42,434 nucleotides of DNA from Flavobacteriales bacterium. Lineage in GTDB: Bacteria; Bacteroidota; Bacteroidia; Flavobacteriales; Flavobacteriaceae. The translations under genes were made by a program, and so were the position numbers. The notes below the pieces were generated by a model, which worked only from the letters and a program-made list of their open reading frames with translations, was not told where the DNA came from and searched no databases. Below, piece by piece: positions 8,586-18,439 of the stretch. The DNA is taken from the NCBI GenBank assembly GCA_011525015.1, contig WTJC01000024.1, positions 27,279 through 69,712 of the forward strand, written 5' to 3'. The first letter of the stretch is position 1, and each line of letters opens with the position of its first letter.

Positions 8586-10796
8586 TTACTTGCGGTTGAT
8601 TTTATCGATACCTTCTACTTTCTGAAGTTTAGAGATTAGTTTTGATAAAATCACATTGCTTTTAACCAATACTTTAATGCTACCCTCAAATACACCGCTC
8701 TCCGAGGTGAAATTGATACTTTTTATATTCACGTGTAGATTGTCGGAGATTATGCGCGTTAAATCATTAATCATACCTAAATGATCTATTCCTGTTAAAA
8801 TGATTTCTGCTTCAAAATCTTCTTGTGTAGAATCAATCCATTTGGCTTTAATGATTCGATATGAAAACTTTGACTGAAGCGAAAGTGCATTTGGACAGTC
8901 TGTTTTGTGAACCCGAATACCGTCGTTAATGGTAATAAATCCAAACACATCGTCTCCAGGAATGGGCTTACAGCATTCTGCAAAACTATAGTCGAGCTTA
9001 TCTTCATCGCTTCCAAAAACCAGAAGGTCATAATTCTTTGAAACTTCGTCGTTACTAACGTTGTTTTTAACTGTAGAAGGCCTTTTAATTTTGGAGGTGA
9101 AAAAATTGAAAAGGGTATTGTGATAACTGCTTGAGAACGACTTGATCATTTGGTTATCTATGGTTCCAATACCAATGCGATAAAAAAGGTCAAGAGAGGT
9201 TTTGAGTTTGAAGAAAGAGACCAGTCGATTTATGGTGTCTTCATTGAATTTAATTTTTTGAGACCTCAATTTTCTTCTTAGAATTTCTTTACCGTCTTCT
9301 GCAATTCTCTTTTTTTCTGCGTTGAGACTGCTTTTGATTCTAGCTGTTGCTCTGGCGGTAACACAGTAATTTAACCATGAAGAATTGGGTTTAACCCCTT
9401 CGGAGGTAATGATTTCAACAGTATCACCTGAATTCAATTTAGTGCTTAAGGGCACGAGTTTTTGATTCACGCGTGCTCCTCGAGTTTTTAGACCAATCTC
9501 GGTGTGAATGTGAAATGCAAAGTCGAGCGGAGTGGCATCCTTAGGTAAGGATATCAACTCTCCATTTGGCGTAAAGACAAAGATCTCTTTGGAGTATAAG
9601 TTTAATTTGAATTCTTCAACAAAATCTACTGCATTTCCGTTGGAGTTTTCTAGTGCCTCCTGCAAGCGATTTAGCCAATGCTCAATTCCAATGTCTTTTT
9701 GTTCTCCGTGCTTGTATTTGTAATGAGCTGCATACCCTTTTTCGGCTATTTCATGCATGCGCTCTGATCGTATTTGAACCTCAATCCATCTTTTGTGTGG
9801 CCCCATAACAGTAACGTGTAAGGCCTCATAGCCTGTACTCTTTGGCTGGGTAATCCAATCTCGGAGTCGCACGGGATTTGGTGTAAAGTGATCGGTAATG
9901 ATGGAATAAATTTTCCAGGCTAAAAACTTTTCTTGTTCTGTATCACTTTTGTATATAATTCGAATGGCGAACTTGTCGTAAATCTCCTCGAAGTTGACAT
10001 TTTGTGCCAGCATCTTTTTACGAATTGAAAAGATAGACTTTGTTCTTCCTTTGATTTCGAATTCGATTTCTTGCTGTTCTAAGGCTGATTTCACTTTATT
10101 GGTGAAACTTCTGATATAACTTCCTTGGTCTTTTTGAGTGCTTTCTATTTTCGCTTTAATATCGTGGTAGACCATAGGTTCTGTATACTTCAAACTGAGG
10201 TCTTCCAGAGCGGTTTTTATATTGTACAATCCGATTCGGTGTGCCAAAGGCGCATAGATGTAGAGTGTTTCAGAGGCGATTTTGACCTGTTTCTCTCTCT
10301 TCATCGAATCTAAAGTGAGCATGTTGTGATAACGATCAGCGATTTTAATGATGATTACGCGAACATCGTCGTGAAGGGTCAACAACATTTTTCGAAAGTT
10401 CTCGGCTTGAAGGCTGAGTTCTTTATCTTTTTTCAGACTGGATATTTTTGTGAGTCCGTTGACAATTTTGGCCACATTTTCACCGAATAGACGCTCGATG
10501 TCATTGAGGGTGTAATCACTGTCTTCAACCACGTCGTGAAGAAGTGCTGCTGCAATTGAAACTCCGTCTAAACCAATTTCTTGAGCTACGAGTTGAGCTA
10601 CAGCGATGGGATGAAAGATATAGGCCTCTCCAGACTTTCGTCTTTGATCTTTGTGTGCATCCAATGCGATATCAAAAGCCAAACGAATTTGCTTTTTATC
10701 TTGATCACTTAAAGTCTGATAACTGGTGCGCAACAGTTTTTTATACTGTTGTGTGATTTGTTTGTTTTCTTTTTCAATATCAATCTCCAGATGCAT
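8586..10796 (-). CDS. Bifunctional (p)ppGpp synthetase/hydrolase, RelA/SpoT family
   Basis: A 736-residue long RSH protein that makes and degrades the alarmone (p)ppGpp. Domains in order: HD hydrolase (about 30-190) with intact His62, LLHDVVEDS (His87-Asp88) and KIADRYHNM; synthetase (about 235-360) with KSTGYEALH near 319-327 and the IEVQIRSERMHEIAEKGYAAH stretch split over the catalytic core; TGS (about 400-465); a linker; and a C-terminal ACT domain (about 660-736). Because HD residues are intact, a bifunctional Rel/SpoT-type enzyme is likely rather than a RelA-type monofunctional one. It follows the RNA methyltransferase gene by 24 nt. In the absence of another visible RSH gene it may be the organism's main alarmone enzyme. 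Confidence 0.94.
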   Translation of the reverse strand: MHLEIDIEKENKQITQQYKKLLRTSYQTLSDQDKKQIRLAFDIALDAHKDQRRKSGEAYIFHPIAVAQLVAQEIGLDGVSIAAALLHDVVEDSDYTLNDIERLFGENVAKIVNGLTKISSLKKDKELSLQAENFRKMLLTLHDDVRVIIIKIADRYHNMLTLDSMKREKQVKIASETLYIYAPLAHRIGLYNIKTALEDLSLKYTEPMVYHDIKAKIESTQKDQGSYIRSFTNKVKSALEQQEIEFEIKGRTKSIFSIRKKMLAQNVNFEEIYDKFAIRIIYKSDTEQEKFLAWKIYSIITDHFTPNPVRLRDWITQPKSTGYEALHVTVMGPHKRWIEVQIRSERMHEIAEKGYAAHYKYKHGEQKDIGIEHWLNRLQEALENSNGNAVDFVEEFKLNLYSKEIFVFTPNGELISLPKDATPLDFAFHIHTEIGLKTRGARVNQKLVPLSTKLNSGDTVEIITSEGVKPNSSWLNYCVTARATARIKSSLNAEKKRIAEDGKEILRRKLRSQKIKFNEDTINRLVSFFKLKTSLDLFYRIGIGTIDNQMIKSFSSSYHNTLFNFFTSKIKRPSTVKNNVSNDEVSKNYDLLVFGSDEDKLDYSFAECCKPIPGDDVFGFITINDGIRVHKTDCPNALSLQSKFSYRIIKAKWIDSTQEDFEAEIILTGIDHLGMINDLTRIISDNLHVNIKSINFTSESGVFEGSIKVLVKSNVILSKLISKLQKVEGIDKINRK

Positions 10797-10820
10797 ACTT
10801 AAAAATACGTGAAATCACGC

Positions 10821-11612
10821 TTATTTCAAACCTCTTTGTCTTTTCACCTCATACAACATAACAGCGGTGGCGACAGAGACGTTCAAAGAATCTATTTGAC
10901 CATGCATGGGTATTTTGATTCTTTTGTATGCATTTTCTTTCCAGAATGCGCTGAGTCCAGTTGATTCAGTACCCACAGCAATGGCGCATGCGGAAGTATA
11001 ATCTTGAGCGAGGTAATCCCCAGAATCTTGAAGAGAACTCGCATATAAATTTATGTTATGGGCCTTTAAAAACGCAAGGCATTCCTCATTGGTCGTTTCA
11101 TAGACAGGCAAGCTAAAAGCGCAGCCCACACTTGAGCGAATGCAATTCGGGTTGTAAAAATCACATTTGGGATTTGCTAGTATTAAGGCATCTATTTGGG
11201 TAGCGTCAGCAGTTCGCAATAATGCTCCCAAATTTCCAGGTTTTTCAATGCCCTCTGCGATTAGTATTAAAGGATTTTTGGGTAGGCTTATAGTTTTAGA
11301 GAGTTTGTGGTCTTTTTGAATTGCAATAGCCATAACGCCTTCTGTTGAGCCTCTATATGCGATTTTATCGTACACAGATTTGCTAATGGCGACAGTTTCA
11401 ACTTCTACCTTGAGGTGCTCTAAGGAAGATGCTTCAATGATCTCAGGACAAAAAAGTAATTTTTCGAGGGTGTAATTCGCAGACAGGGCAATTTTGAGTT
11501 CCCTTAAGCCTTCGATGATGAACTTACGGCTTTTGTTTCGATGCCTGCTTTTTTCCTGAAGCAGGACAATTTCCTTGATAAGGGGATTTTTATGACTTGT
11601 AATCGAAAGCAT
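10821..11612 (-). CDS. SpoU/TrmH-family RNA 2'-O-methyltransferase
   Basis: A SPOUT-class RNA ribose methyltransferase of 263 residues. The N-terminal substrate-binding domain begins with ITSHKNPLIKEI and has the FIIEGLREL motif. The C-terminal knot carries motif 1 (EKPGNLGALLRTADA, with Asn and Arg in place), motif 2 (AVGTESTGLS) and motif 3 (DSLNVSVATAVMLYE). These bind S-adenosylmethionine and the target ribose in 23S rRNA or tRNA. The start is the ATG at 11612; an in-frame TTG three codons earlier is less likely. It lies between an amidohydrolase gene and spoT on one strand. The RNA target cannot be told from sequence, so no symbol is given. Confidence 0.92.
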   Translation of the reverse strand: MLSITSHKNPLIKEIVLLQEKSRHRNKSRKFIIEGLRELKIALSANYTLEKLLFCPEIIEASSLEHLKVEVETVAISKSVYDKIAYRGSTEGVMAIAIQKDHKLSKTISLPKNPLILIAEGIEKPGNLGALLRTADATQIDALILANPKCDFYNPNCIRSSVGCAFSLPVYETTNEECLAFLKAHNINLYASSLQDSGDYLAQDYTSACAIAVGTESTGLSAFWKENAYKRIKIPMHGQIDSLNVSVATAVMLYEVKRQRGLK

Positions 11613-11645
11613 AAATCTCAAGAAAATTGTCCTTTGTCTTCAATA

Positions 11646-12941
11646 TTATTGTCCGTATTTCTCCGAGTAACGATCGAACAATTCCTTCTGATAAGAATTT
11701 AGATTAATTGCTCGTCCGTCAATAAAAGCACTGCTTAAAATATTTGTTCTCATGTCAAGAGCGTCACCTTCTGATACAAAAAGGGTAGCACTTTTGCCTA
11801 CTTCAATACTTCCGTAGTTGTCGTCAATACCCAATATTTGAGCAGTGTTTAGACTTATCATTTGAACAGCGGTTTCTTTATCTAATCCTTTAGCTGCTGC
11901 TTGACCTGCGTGAAACGGAAGGTTTCTCGCTTGGTGATTACTCATAGTGGCATTTTGTATACCCACTAAAAGCCCAGCATCGTGTAATTTTTTAGGAAGT
12001 TGATAGGCAAAGTCATAGGCCTGATCTTCTGAACTTGGAATGCGATGGGTTGTATTGACAAGCACAGGTACATTGTGTTCTTTTAATAAATCAGCTGTTT
12101 GTTCTGCCATAGTACCTCCAACCAGGACCACTTCTTTAACACCTGCGTTTTTGAGTTCTACCACTAAATCGGTAATCTCTTTTACTCCGTCTGCATAAGC
12201 GTAGAGTTTTTTACTGCCATCGAAAAGACCTCTACTGGCCTCATAGGGTAGGTGAGAGCTGCTGTCATTACCATTGGCATAGGCCTGAGCCTGCTGCATA
12301 AATTCTACAATTTCTTCAACCTGCTTAGCATAGTTGTTATTTGGTCTATATGCTCTTGATTCTCCAGCCCACCATCTTCCTCTTCGAAAAGCATTAGGCC
12401 ATCTCAGATGAATTCCATCGTCTACTTTTACAACGGCATCTTCCCAATTCCATGCATCGTATTGTACGATACTTGAAGTTCCAGAAATTCGGCCGCCTTG
12501 AGGAGTGACTTGTCCAAGGAGCACGCCATTGGGACGCATTGATTCTACTACCTGTGATTCTGCATTGTAGGCGATAATACTTCTTACATGAGGCAAAAAA
12601 TCTCCGAGTTCGTCTTGATCGTTAGTAGCTCTTACGGCATTGATTTCAACTAAACCCAATGATTTAGAAGGTGCAATGAATCCGGGATAGAGGTGTTTGC
12701 CGTCTGCTTCTATAATCATTCCAGAAACTTCTACGGCATCCATTTGTTGCCCCACGTAGGTTATAACTCCGTCTTCGAAAGTTACCAAGCCGTTTTCAAT
12801 AACGCTTCCATTTCCCACGTGAATTGTGGCTCCACTTATGGTGATTTTTTCATCTTGAGGTTTGCCCGGTACTTGTTGTGCATTGGAAACACTTGTGTGT
12901 AATCCAAAACAAACGCTTAATAATAGTGCTATATATCTCAT
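11646..12941 (-). CDS. Exported amidohydrolase-fold protein lacking metal ligands
   Basis: A 431-residue secreted member of the amidohydrolase (imidazolonepropionase-like) superfamily. The start is the ATG at 12941, giving a clean signal peptide (MRYIALLLSVCFGLHTS, cleavage near NAQ) 10 nt after the preceding gene; a reading starting at 13031 would overlap that gene. The N-terminal small beta domain (ISGATIHVGNGSVIENG) and C-terminal return (LNTAQILGIDDNYGSIEVGKSATLFV) are typical. However, where active members have PGxxDxHxH this protein has YPGFIAPSKSLG, with no His pair, and no conserved late Asp motif is apparent. It is probably catalytically inactive and may support the larger neighbour, which is encoded immediately upstream in the same unit. 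Confidence 0.85.
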   Translation of the reverse strand: MRYIALLLSVCFGLHTSVSNAQQVPGKPQDEKITISGATIHVGNGSVIENGLVTFEDGVITYVGQQMDAVEVSGMIIEADGKHLYPGFIAPSKSLGLVEINAVRATNDQDELGDFLPHVRSIIAYNAESQVVESMRPNGVLLGQVTPQGGRISGTSSIVQYDAWNWEDAVVKVDDGIHLRWPNAFRRGRWWAGESRAYRPNNNYAKQVEEIVEFMQQAQAYANGNDSSSHLPYEASRGLFDGSKKLYAYADGVKEITDLVVELKNAGVKEVVLVGGTMAEQTADLLKEHNVPVLVNTTHRIPSSEDQAYDFAYQLPKKLHDAGLLVGIQNATMSNHQARNLPFHAGQAAAKGLDKETAVQMISLNTAQILGIDDNYGSIEVGKSATLFVSEGDALDMRTNILSSAFIDGRAINLNSYQKELFDRYSEKYGQ

Positions 12942-12951
12942 GTTCTTTTTT

Positions 12952-15903
12952 TTAAATCGTTTCACATTCAAAATGTCTCTTCTTGTTTTGCACAGGTGTT
13001 TGTGTTTCTTCACCTTCTTTTTTAGTGACATTTAACATCGCCTTAATAAGTCTCATGCGCTCTTTTCGATTGCGCTCTTGAAGCTCTTTGTCTTTTTCAA
13101 AATCGAAAAAGGTTTGGCCTTGAATAATTGTTTTTTCTGCATAGGCATAAATCGAAAGGGGATGATCAGACCATAGCACCACATCGGCTTCTTTGCCAAC
13201 AGCTACAGACCCCACCTTATCGTCGATATGAAGAAGCTTAGCAGGATTAAGTGTCACCATTTTCCAGGCTTCAATTTCTGATAAGCCTCCATATTTAACG
13301 GTTTTAGCCGCCTCTTGATTCAATCTACGAGACATTTCAGCATCATCAGAATTAATGGCTACTGTAACGCCTTCTCTAGACATAATAGCTGCATTATACG
13401 GAATCGCGTCTTTCACTTCGTATTTATAAGCCCACCAATCGCTAAATGTTGATCCGCCAACTCCGTGATTTTTCATTTTGTCAGCTACTTTATATCCTTC
13501 TAAAATATGGGTGAAGGTATTTACTCTGAATCCAAAGCGATCTGCAACCTTCATCAGCATATTGATTTCGCTTTGCACATAAGAGTGACAAGAAATGAAA
13601 CGCTCTCCTCTCAAGATTTCAGCAAGTGTTTCGAGTTCTTCATCTACGCGATAAGGAGCTCCACTTTCTTTTAGTGCCATATAATCTTGGGCTCGCGTAA
13701 AGTAGTCTACGAAAGTCTGTTCAACACCCATTCTGGTCTGTGGAAAACGCGCAAAACTTTGCCAGTTGGATTGTTTTACATTTTCACCCAATGCAAATTT
13801 GATATAGGGATCTGCTCCTTCAAAGAGTAATTCTTCAGCATTATTTCCCCATTTGAGTCGAAGGATGGCAGACTGACCACCTATGGGATTCGCAGAACCG
13901 TGTAGCAGTTGAATCGTTGTCACCCCTCCGGCTAAATTTCTGTAAATGTCAATGTCTTTTGCATCCACAACATCGGCCATTCTAACTTCTGCCGAAGAAT
14001 TTTGCCCTCCTTCATTAATGGCAAAAGCGCCTATGTGAGAATGCTCATCAACGATACCTGCGGTAAGGTGTTTTCCAGTAGCATCTATTTGCTGTGCACC
14101 ACGTGCATTTAAGTTTTTACCAACGGCAACAATCTTACCGTTCTTGATATGCACGTCAGTTTGTTCTAAAATTTCTTCACCAGTCCAAACCGTGGCATTT
14201 TTGAATAAGAGGTGTTCTGACTTAGGCATCTGATCTTTTCCCATGCCCACATTTGGAAATCTCATGCTGCTCATCATTTCTGAAGAAGCAACTGTATTTT
14301 TCTTTTTGTCCTTTTTCTTTTCGTCTTCTGAAGCTGATGCTTTTTGTGCATTAAACTTCCAGTTCATACCATTATTGGCGACAACTCTTCCAGAGAATGA
14401 TGAAGCATCGTCAATTCTGCTTTGAAACCTGTACAGCTTGCCTTCATCGTTCGAAAGAGTGAAGTTCAACCATGGAAAGTCATAACTCACTTTAGAAGTG
14501 TAGGACATATCGTTTGAAGTAGCCTTCATATTTGGCTTTTTGCTACTTCCACTAATACTTACTTCAAAACTGTGATTTTTAAACGCTAAGCTGTAATCGC
14601 CTTTCAGATTAATCACGCTTCTATCTTCAAGTATGTGTGCCTCACCTTGAACCCAGTTTTCATAAATCACAAAGTCTTTGGCGAACAAATCACCTTTGGT
14701 TACAATAAAATTGGCGTGAAACCCTTCTTGGAGTTGACCAAGGCTGTTTTCCTGCTTTAACATTTGAGCTGGAATTTGAGTAAGGCCTTTTAGAATAAAC
14801 TCTTTTGAAGCACCCCTTTCCATTGCTTTTCTCAAATTAGAAAAGAACGATTTAGAGGCTGAAAGTCCCTTAGAACTTATTGCAGATGAAAATCCTTCGT
14901 CTTCTAAAATAGCTAAGTTAGAAGGAGCTTGCTCCCAGAATCGCAGGTCACTCAAATTAACGTAGGCGGCGTTAATGGGATCAGATACATCGTAGGCCTT
15001 GGGAAAATTGACGGGTACCACAAGACGTGTATTGTATTTTTTGAGCAAGTCGAGATGTTCAAATTCGTCACCTCCGCCCAAGACATTGTAGGTCTGACCA
15101 AATTGCTGTGCAATTTTAGCCGCTTTAAAAGCGTTTCCGCGATCGCCGGCTTCAAAGAAATAAGGTTGATTCTGCTGATCGAGCATCGCTTCTAAAGATT
15201 TATCACGCGTATCACTCAAACCTTGTCTGTACCAGCGCAAGTCGTGATTTACTTGTCTCAACAAGGCTTGGCTACCCATAAGAGACCCTGGGTAGGATTG
15301 TCTTGAGGTTACGCTTTTAGAAAATGAAAAATATTGTCCTGATGCCGTGTGAAGTACACGAGAAGCATTGTTCCCTTTATCGTTTAGGGTCACTAAAGTT
15401 CCATTACCTCTTGCGATTCCATCTGCATTATGACTATTGACTGTACCGAATCCCATAGACCTCAGTTTTGCAGCGTCTTTGGCACTGTATTCTAACAAAT
15501 CAAATGCCTGAACCTCTGGTCTTATGTGATCATTCCAATAATAACCTTCTCGGGTTGCGTCGTACTGTACCGATCTTCCGCTTCCTGTGGCTCTTTTGGG
15601 ATTTGGAATTCCAAAACTCGAAAAAAGCTCAATAAAAGAAGGGTAGATTATGTATCCTTTCATGTCATGAGTTACAGTGTTTGCAGGAACTTTAACGTTT
15701 TTTCCAACGCTGACTACCTTTCCTTTATGAATGAGGATGGTAGCATTTTTAACGAGTGTTTCTGCATCGGTATATACATCTGCTCCTTGAATGGCAGTGT
15801 AATTCGAGTTGTTCGAAAGCACTCTTGAGTTTGTTGGAAAATAGTCTTGTGCATTACCCAGGTAGAACACCAAGGCAAATGCGAAAAATAAAATCTTTTT
15901 CAT
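12952..15903 (-). CDS. Two-module exported amidohydrolase
   Basis: A 983-residue secreted protein built from two amidohydrolase modules. The signal peptide is residues 1-18 (MKKILFFAFALVFYLGNA). Module 1 (about 30-430) has the fold's ends, including NSLGQLQEGFHANFIV, but its metal motif is replaced by YPSFIELFSSFG. Module 2 (about 565-955) looks active: VDEHSHIG near 617-623 supplies the HxH pair, FISCHSY near 773 and FTHILEG near 798 give two more His, and INSDDAE near 853 gives the catalytic Asp. It ends with GSVAVGKEADVVLW. Lys- and Ser-rich low-complexity sequence joins the modules. Related enzymes hydrolyse cyclic amides or dipeptides; the substrate here is unknown. It is followed within 10 nt by the inactive paralogue. 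The 46-nt gap upstream shows no clear promoter. Confidence 0.88.
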   Translation of the reverse strand: MKKILFFAFALVFYLGNAQDYFPTNSRVLSNNSNYTAIQGADVYTDAETLVKNATILIHKGKVVSVGKNVKVPANTVTHDMKGYIIYPSFIELFSSFGIPNPKRATGSGRSVQYDATREGYYWNDHIRPEVQAFDLLEYSAKDAAKLRSMGFGTVNSHNADGIARGNGTLVTLNDKGNNASRVLHTASGQYFSFSKSVTSRQSYPGSLMGSQALLRQVNHDLRWYRQGLSDTRDKSLEAMLDQQNQPYFFEAGDRGNAFKAAKIAQQFGQTYNVLGGGDEFEHLDLLKKYNTRLVVPVNFPKAYDVSDPINAAYVNLSDLRFWEQAPSNLAILEDEGFSSAISSKGLSASKSFFSNLRKAMERGASKEFILKGLTQIPAQMLKQENSLGQLQEGFHANFIVTKGDLFAKDFVIYENWVQGEAHILEDRSVINLKGDYSLAFKNHSFEVSISGSSKKPNMKATSNDMSYTSKVSYDFPWLNFTLSNDEGKLYRFQSRIDDASSFSGRVVANNGMNWKFNAQKASASEDEKKKDKKKNTVASSEMMSSMRFPNVGMGKDQMPKSEHLLFKNATVWTGEEILEQTDVHIKNGKIVAVGKNLNARGAQQIDATGKHLTAGIVDEHSHIGAFAINEGGQNSSAEVRMADVVDAKDIDIYRNLAGGVTTIQLLHGSANPIGGQSAILRLKWGNNAEELLFEGADPYIKFALGENVKQSNWQSFARFPQTRMGVEQTFVDYFTRAQDYMALKESGAPYRVDEELETLAEILRGERFISCHSYVQSEINMLMKVADRFGFRVNTFTHILEGYKVADKMKNHGVGGSTFSDWWAYKYEVKDAIPYNAAIMSREGVTVAINSDDAEMSRRLNQEAAKTVKYGGLSEIEAWKMVTLNPAKLLHIDDKVGSVAVGKEADVVLWSDHPLSIYAYAEKTIIQGQTFFDFEKDKELQERNRKERMRLIKAMLNVTKKEGEETQTPVQNKKRHFECETI

Positions 15904-15949
15904 TGCTTCGAGTAAATTGTTAGTCCTAATAAAAGTAAAGGAAATTATA

Positions 15950-17053
15950 TCAATTACAAAGTCCTAATTCGGGCTTCCAACCATATTTTTCAGCGCTGAT
16001 TAAATGCCTAGTGACCATTTGATAGCTCTTTATTCCTTGCCTTTGACGGTTGCTTTTTAAAAACAGATCAAAGACCTTTTTAAATAATGGTTCTAATGGA
16101 TTGTTGTAGGCGTTCCAAAATTGCCGCATTTCGCTCCATTGATTTTTGGCATTTTCTGGGATACATTCTCTCAAATCTTCATAGAGCTCAGCATCAATTT
16201 GATAAATATCATTTAAGCAATACAGTAGGGCCGAAAGATTAGCATCGTAGTTTAGGTTCTTATTTTCACTGTTCATTCCGATATAAATGCCTATAAAATT
16301 GGCTTGGTCTTCGGGGGCAACTCCAAGTTGGTGCGCAATTTCATGGGTTGCCACTGTACCCAATTTGAAATGAGGTAGTTTGGCGTTCACTTGCGCCTCG
16401 TGTGTAAATGGATTGTAATATCCCCCATATCCCATATAAGAGAGTAGGGTTGAAATCAAAGACGACTTAGGAGAAGAGGGTAGCAGCTTTTCGAAACGTG
16501 CATCTTGTTCGACATAAGCGTTTCTTGCTTCCTTGTAAATTTCTTTAGTGCTAAGCATTTCTTCCTTCAGGTTACTGCTTTCTAGGTCGTTGAGATTTTT
16601 TAATAATCCAAGGGTGTAATGTATGAGATCACCCTGATTGATATTGTAGATTTCTTTTTGTTGAGGTAGGATGTTTTTTTGATAGTTCAGTGACCAATTC
16701 ACAAAGAACACAGTGTATAGCGAACTTCCAATAAAAAGGGTGCCCCATAAAATGGCAACTTTTAGAGCTTTGGAAGTTTTAGGGTGAAAAAATTTGAAGG
16801 CTCCTATAAGAAAACTTGTGAATAATGCAACGTAAAATACATCCCCCAATGAAAAAGAAAAAAGTGCTGTGAGCTGCTGTAAAAATGATCCTGTACTACA
16901 AAAACAATAGGTAGAAAAGTTGAGTATCCATTGAGGCTGCCACAACAACATCAATTGGAAAAGCAAAATAAGGACACAAAAAAAGGCAGTGCCAAATTGT
17001 AAAATTTTAGCACCGCCTTTAGGTTTTATAAATGCAGTTAATTTATTCTTCAA
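15950..17053 (-). CDS. DUF3810 membrane-anchored putative zinc peptidase
   Basis: A 367-residue DUF3810 protein. Two or three N-terminal membrane helices (about 18-40, 68-90 and 97-120) precede an extracytoplasmic or cytoplasmic domain with a zincin motif THEIAHQLG, where His237, Glu238 and His241 form HExxH and Glu248 (APED) is a possible third ligand. Activity has not been shown for the family as far as I know. No ATG is available: the reading frame opens with TTG at 17053, with an in-frame stop two codons upstream, and the next ATG lies inside the first helix. The gene overlaps the 3' end of the immunophilin gene by 11 nt and is translationally coupled to it. Confidence 0.85.
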   Translation of the reverse strand: MKNKLTAFIKPKGGAKILQFGTAFFCVLILLFQLMLLWQPQWILNFSTYCFCSTGSFLQQLTALFSFSLGDVFYVALFTSFLIGAFKFFHPKTSKALKVAILWGTLFIGSSLYTVFFVNWSLNYQKNILPQQKEIYNINQGDLIHYTLGLLKNLNDLESSNLKEEMLSTKEIYKEARNAYVEQDARFEKLLPSSPKSSLISTLLSYMGYGGYYNPFTHEAQVNAKLPHFKLGTVATHEIAHQLGVAPEDQANFIGIYIGMNSENKNLNYDANLSALLYCLNDIYQIDAELYEDLRECIPENAKNQWSEMRQFWNAYNNPLEPLFKKVFDLFLKSNRQRQGIKSYQMVTRHLISAEKYGWKPELGLCN

Positions 17054-18143
17054 TACTTACGAGTTCAATCTGAAAAATAACATCAGCATTGGGAGGAATA
17101 ACATTCCCAGCTCCTCGATTACCCCAAGCCAATTCTGTGGGAATTCTAAATAGTTTTACATCACCTACGCGCATTCCAAGGACACCTTCTGTAAATCCTG
17201 GAATCATTTGTGTCTCTTTCTGAAATGGCATTTTCATAGGTTCAAAAACACCTTTATGCATGCCATTGATGTTGTCGAAATTAGGATCTTCAAAAGCGAT
17301 ATTATACACGCTTGTATCGAAAAGTGTTCCGTCAGTTAGCCATCCTGCGTAATTTAAATTGACGGTTTGACCTATTTTTGGTTTTGCACCTTCTCCTTGG
17401 TTTCGAACAACGATTTCAAGACCAGAGTTTGTGATTTCTGCATCGGCAAAAAGCTCTTCAAAGGTTGCTGCTCTCTCAGCCTGAGCTTTTTCTTGCTTGA
17501 GTTTGGCCTCTTTTTCTTCACCGAAGTAAGCCTTTAGTATTTCTACTTCATCAAAGTTTTTAGCCTCATTCCCAATTCGAATAATTTTTACCTTGTTCAT
17601 GGTAATAGGCGTTTCTGGTTTGTCTGAGGCATCTGTTTTAGTAGTGGCAATGGAATCTAAGACGTCAAAACCTTCTACGAGTTCTCCGAAAACCGTGTGA
17701 CGACCATCTAACCAAGGGGTGGGAACATGAGTGATAAAAAACTGACTCCCATTGGTTTTTGGCCCTGAATTGGCCATAGAGAGTATACCTTTTTTGTCGT
17801 GAACCAGCGAATCAACGATTTCGTCCTTGAACTTGTATCCTGGATTTCCTGAGCCCGTTCCTGTTGGATCTCCTCCTTGAATCATGAATTCTTCTATAAC
17901 CCGATGAAAGCTTACTCCATCGTAATAGGGTTTGTCTTTATAGGCTTCATTGACATAGGGGTTGTTTCCTTCGGATAGACTTACAAAGTTTGCCACTGTA
18001 ACTGGTGTTTGTTGTTCGTTTAATTTAAGCAACATATCTCCTTCTGTAGTTTGTATCAAGGTGTACAATCCGTCGTCTAAATGTTTGTATTGGTTACAGG
18101 CAATCAAATTAAGCCCGACGAGTAATAATGTGATAAAGCGCAT
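17043..18143 (-). CDS. Cyclophilin-FKBP fusion peptidyl-prolyl isomerase lipoprotein
   Basis: A 366-residue dual-family immunophilin. The ATG at 18143 gives a lipoprotein leader with lipobox LIAC (Cys16), so it is probably anchored in the periplasm or outer membrane; a longer frame from 18197 lacks such a leader. Residues about 25-190 form a cyclophilin domain ([41 protein letters not shown]). A charged, coiled-coil-like linker (about 200-255) follows. Residues about 255-366 form an FKBP domain ([44 protein letters not shown]). Cyclophilin-then-FKBP order matches the CFBP type described from Flavobacterium. It would speed proline isomerisation during folding of exported proteins. A TACCTTTG box lies about 60 nt upstream. 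Confidence 0.93.
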   Translation of the reverse strand: MRFITLLLVGLNLIACNQYKHLDDGLYTLIQTTEGDMLLKLNEQQTPVTVANFVSLSEGNNPYVNEAYKDKPYYDGVSFHRVIEEFMIQGGDPTGTGSGNPGYKFKDEIVDSLVHDKKGILSMANSGPKTNGSQFFITHVPTPWLDGRHTVFGELVEGFDVLDSIATTKTDASDKPETPITMNKVKIIRIGNEAKNFDEVEILKAYFGEEKEAKLKQEKAQAERAATFEELFADAEITNSGLEIVVRNQGEGAKPKIGQTVNLNYAGWLTDGTLFDTSVYNIAFEDPNFDNINGMHKGVFEPMKMPFQKETQMIPGFTEGVLGMRVGDVKLFRIPTELAWGNRGAGNVIPPNADVIFQIELVSIEE

Positions 18144-18201
18144 TTTGTGTTTTTTAATAATTAAGTATTTCGCAGTGCATACAATTGCCCTGGTCAAGAC
18201 T

Positions 18202-18209
18202 CAAAGGTA
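18202..18209 (-). promoter_or_regulatory. Candidate -7 promoter box for the immunophilin-DUF3810 unit
   Basis: TACCTTTG on the minus strand matches TAnnTTTG exactly, 58 nt ahead of the ATG at 18143. It lies in the 115-nt gap that separates this unit from the nrnA-gldI unit. The same 8-mer occurs upstream of nrnA. Confidence 0.5.
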
Positions 18210-18258
18210 AGCAAATCGGCACGCAGTTCTAATAGTATTAATTACAAAAAAGGCGGCT

Positions 18259-18420
18259 TTATTTTTCAAAGACCTTTAAAAGGAAGTACAGGGCTAATAG
18301 TGTTAGACCTAAAATCAGTAATGTTGGAGCTCCGGCCCAAGACATTATTTTAAAGAGACAGCCTAAAATTCCAAAGCATAAGCCTAAATATTTGATGCGC
18401 TTGAGGAAGGTTTTAGTCAT
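18259..18420 (-). CDS. Small membrane protein resembling the GldL transmembrane pair
   Basis: A 53-residue open frame from ATG 18420 to TAA at 18259, 19 nt after the gldI stop and on the same strand. It reads as a basic start (MTKTFLKRIKYLG) followed by two hydrophobic helices around a turn: FGILGCLFKIMSWAGAP then LLILGLTLLALYFLLK. The ILGxLFKIxxWxGA core is very like the start of the gliding-motility motor protein GldL, whose membrane pair has a comparable LGALFKILHWPGA stretch. The cytoplasmic part of GldL is absent, so it is not GldL itself. The GldL likeness is from memory of the motif and needs a profile search. It is too short to be found by length-filtered gene calling. Confidence 0.7.
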   Translation of the reverse strand: MTKTFLKRIKYLGLCFGILGCLFKIMSWAGAPTLLILGLTLLALYFLLKVFEK

Positions 18421-18439
18421 AAAATTATTGTAGAGTGTA

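Noticed and set aside
12942-13031. An earlier start for the second amidohydrolase
   Set aside because: The extra Lys-rich residues would precede and spoil a clean signal peptide and overlap the preceding gene; ATG 12941 is better.
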